The notes below the pieces were generated by a model. That model had not been told where the DNA came from. It saw nothing but the letters and a program-made list of their open reading frames with translations, and did not search any database. 37,202 nt of DNA from Myxococcales bacterium (GTDB lineage Bacteria; Myxococcota_A; UBA9042), in NCBI GenBank assembly GCA_023954815.1, contig JAGSHB010000045.1:1-37202 (forward strand). The letters are read 5' to 3'. The translations under genes and the position numbers were made by a program. Below, piece by piece: positions 35,159 through 37,202 of this stretch (positions within the stretch are counted from its first letter, which is position 1; every line of letters starts with the position of its first letter).

Positions 35159-36427
35159 CTATGGGGAGGACGGTTTGGTCGCGGGTACCTTGTCGTTCGC
35201 TGGCGGCTTGGGCTCTGGTGCGCTTCCCGGGCCAGCCGGCGCAGGCGGGACAGTCGGTACCACGCCACCGGCGTCGCCAAGCTTGGCCGCGCCGGCCTTG
35301 TCAGCGGCTGGCGAACCGGCGTCGACGCGGGTCGCAGCGGCTGGCGGCGGTGTCACTGGGTTCGGTGGCAACGTCGGCTTTGCCGTCCATTGCTGCGGTG
35401 GCTCACCGGTCAAACTGCCCAAGAAGCTGACCAGCAAGGAGGTCTGCGATGCGGTCAATTCACGGCCTAGCTGATGGCGGGCCATGAGTCGGACAGCCTC
35501 GCCCAAGTCGGTGGTCTGACCATCGTGAAAATAGGGTCCGGTCTTGGCGATGTTGCGTAGGGTCGGCACCTTGAAGTGATGCAGATCTGCAGCCTTGTTG
35601 GTCTCTTTCTTCCGACCCTCATCCGCAGGTCGCGGCCACGGTTTGACCTTGCCCAACTTCTGGTAGGTCTGCCCGCCGAGCAGTGGCCCGTTGTGGCACG
35701 AGATGCAGCCCGTCTCGACGAAGAGGCGCGCGCCCTTCTTCTGCTCGTCGCTGAGGGCTCCATCGTCCCCGCCCAGGAAGCGATCCCAGGGTGCGGGTGT
35801 CACCAGCTTGCGCTCAAACGCGCCCACAGCCTTGGCGAAATTGTCGAACGTAATCGAGTTTTCTCCGGGGAATGCACGCTGGAACTGGACGACATAGCCT
35901 GGGATGGCAGCCAAGAGCTGCTCGACCTCTGCCGCGTCCTTGAGTCCATGCTCGATCGGGTTGAGCACCGGTCCCTTGGCCTGAGCTTCGACGTCCGCCA
36001 TGCGACCGTCCCAGAACTGGCGGAACTGGCCGGCCGCGTTGAAGACAGTCGGTGCGTTGCGATCGCCCTTGTCCCCGGCGTGGCCCACCGACGTCGCTTT
36101 GCCATCGACCCCAAAGGTAGACAGGCCGTGGCATGAGTTACACGAAATCGTGCCGCTGCGAGACAGTCGCGCGTCGAAGTACAGCATGTGCCCCAAGTCG
36201 AGCTTGGCCGGCGTCGGCGGGTTGGTCTTGCTGTCGAAATGGGCGGGCAGCTTCCCAAAAGCGCCGAGCATCTTTCGATCGATGGGTTTGACTTCCCCGG
36301 CTTCGGTGCTCGATTGCCCCTTCGCAGACGTACCGGGAGCAGAGGACTCCGATTTTTTTCCGCAGCCGGTCAGAGACAATGAGGCAACAACCAGGAGGGT
36401 CGCCATGAGGAGGTGTCGATGAGCCAT
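35159..36427 (-). CDS. Di-haem cytochrome c peroxidase family lipoprotein
   Basis: A 422-residue exported lipoprotein (lipobox LSLTGC, C22) with two haem-c sites: CNSCH (C96, C99, H100) and CISCH (C241, C244, H245). The family core includes NAPTVFNAAG, FWDGRMADVEAQAKGP and VPTLRNIAKTGPYFHDG. CcpA/MauG-type enzymes reduce hydrogen peroxide with electrons from small cytochromes, or oxidise protein substrates. A Pro/Ala-rich tail of about 80 residues follows the enzyme core. AGGA lies ahead of the ATG at 36427; the frame upstream is discarded. Confidence 0.88.
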   Translation of the reverse strand: MAHRHLLMATLLVVASLSLTGCGKKSESSAPGTSAKGQSSTEAGEVKPIDRKMLGAFGKLPAHFDSKTNPPTPAKLDLGHMLYFDARLSRSGTISCNSCHGLSTFGVDGKATSVGHAGDKGDRNAPTVFNAAGQFRQFWDGRMADVEAQAKGPVLNPIEHGLKDAAEVEQLLAAIPGYVVQFQRAFPGENSITFDNFAKAVGAFERKLVTPAPWDRFLGGDDGALSDEQKKGARLFVETGCISCHNGPLLGGQTYQKLGKVKPWPRPADEGRKKETNKAADLHHFKVPTLRNIAKTGPYFHDGQTTDLGEAVRLMARHQLGRELTASQTSLLVSFLGSLTGEPPQQWTAKPTLPPNPVTPPPAAATRVDAGSPAADKAGAAKLGDAGGVVPTVPPAPAGPGSAPEPKPPANDKVPATKPSSP

Positions 36428-36674
36428 GATGCGTCCTTTACCTTGCTGGTGTCGTGTCAACTATCAGGTGCTGTGGGTCCAGGGTCCAGACCGAAAGGCG
36501 GACTGGAGCGGGGCTACTTCGAGTTCAAATGTGCCGCAGTGCGCCCCCAACGTCCACTGCGACAACACTGCGACCTCGGCCAAATGTTCTCGCTGCTCCT
36601 CTTGACCTACACGCCGGTTCGCGGTGCTGTGCCCTTTCCTACCAGCGTCTCGGTAGGCCAAGGAGCGTTGTCGT

Positions 36675-37202
36675 ATGCCTGATTTTGTCTGCACCACCTG
36701 TGGCGATGGCTTCTCGTTGCCGCAAGACGTCATTGACAGATTTCCCGGTTGGACACCGCGGTTTTGCCGCGCGCACAGCCGCAAGAAGTCGGGCTCCTCC
36801 AATCAGAAGTCGCACCAGGGTCGGCGGCCTAGCGGTGGTCGGAGCCGGCGCGGTGGGCAGGGGCGTGGTGGTTCTGCGCGGGAGGAAAACCTGCAGCTCG
36901 CTGATGTGTTCACCAAGTACAGCGACGGCCCACAGGACGGCATCTTCACCGATGGCAGTTGCAGTCCCAATCCTGGTCCGGGCGGTTGGGGAGTCGCGTG
37001 GCTCAAGGACGGTCAGTTGGTCGACCAAGCCTACGGAGAGGTCAGCGATACGACCAACAATCGCATGGAGCTCAAGGCGCTGATCGAGGCCTTGAAGTTG
37101 GTCAAACCGTCCTCCGATGTGACCATCTACACCGACTCTCAACTCTGCGCGAACACCATCAACCAGTGGGCCGCTGGCTGGGCCAAGCGCGGCTGGAAGC
37201 GC
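36675..37202 (+). CDS. rnhA: Ribonuclease HI with N-terminal Cys/His motif (3' end outside window)
   Basis: The frame runs off the right edge, giving 176 visible codons. Residues 1-36 carry a possible zinc site CTTC ... FCRAH (C6, C9, C31, H34). A basic Gly/Arg/Ser-rich linker follows (about 36-70). The RNase H domain then begins at about residue 88: FTDGS (D93), NNRMELKAL (E132), YTDSQ (D154). These are three of the four catalytic acidic residues; the fourth would lie beyond the edge. It removes RNA from RNA-DNA hybrids. AGGAG lies 9 bases before the ATG. It is divergent from the di-haem peroxidase gene (about 247-base gap). Confidence 0.9.
   Translation, partial: MPDFVCTTCGDGFSLPQDVIDRFPGWTPRFCRAHSRKKSGSSNQKSHQGRRPSGGRSRRGGQGRGGSAREENLQLADVFTKYSDGPQDGIFTDGSCSPNPGPGGWGVAWLKDGQLVDQAYGEVSDTTNNRMELKALIEALKLVKPSSDVTIYTDSQLCANTINQWAAGWAKRGWKR

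Overview
The window looks like a high-GC chromosomal segment from a deltaproteobacterium-like organism (Myxococcota or Bradymonadota type). The grounds are an alternative complex III operon, several secreted lipoproteins with Gly/Asp-rich or Cys-rich (CG-x-DGCGG-xCG-xC) spacers, PilZ and ECF-type regulation, and GC-rich codon use. The taxonomic call is an inference from gene content.

Layout. (A) 1-5625: the 3' part of an alternative complex III operon, actB(partial)-C-D-E-F, closed by a strong terminator. (B) 5816-9016: an orphan PAAR spike protein, dihydrolipoyl dehydrogenase, and a divergent PurD-like ATP-grasp enzyme. (C) 9173-9534: the tmRNA gene ssrA, with promoter and terminator. (D) About 9600-19800: an accessory region on the 3' side of ssrA, nearly all on the minus strand. 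It holds a prokaryotic viperin fused to a CMPK2/thymidylate-kinase-like domain, a membrane protein with a possible HEPN motif, a CoiA-like gene fragment, and a tight four-gene operon (DUF3800 protein, ECF-like sigma factor, unknown 344-aa protein, Lon-type peptidase with an intact Ser-Lys dyad). A short regulator, reduced to the winged-helix half of a WYL-type protein, is divergent from that operon. (E) 19839-25614: a transglutaminase-like lipoprotein, a membrane-anchored RNase T2, a DUF2779/Cas4-like Fe-S nuclease and a universal stress protein. (F) 25879-33115: a PilZ protein with 30-bp tandem repeats, an O-antigen-ligase-like protein coupled to a methyltransferase, and a lipoprotein alpha-amylase. 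(G) 33340-37202: cysteine synthase, a TIGR04282/DUF2064 transferase, a di-haem peroxidase lipoprotein, and the start of an RNase HI gene that runs off the right edge.

Two candidate systems stand out. The first is a single polypeptide joining viperin to its metabolic partner. Vertebrates keep RSAD2 and CMPK2 as neighbouring genes, and here both activities appear in one bacterial protein, which suggests self-fed production of a ddh-nucleotide chain terminator. The second is the Lon peptidase / sigma factor / unknown protein / DUF3800 operon. It has the parts expected for protease-released sigma-factor signalling, as in the CRISPR-associated CalpL-CalpT-CalpS cascade, but with no CRISPR array, SAVED domain or Cas gene in view. 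Both proposals rest on motif reading and gene order and have not been tested.
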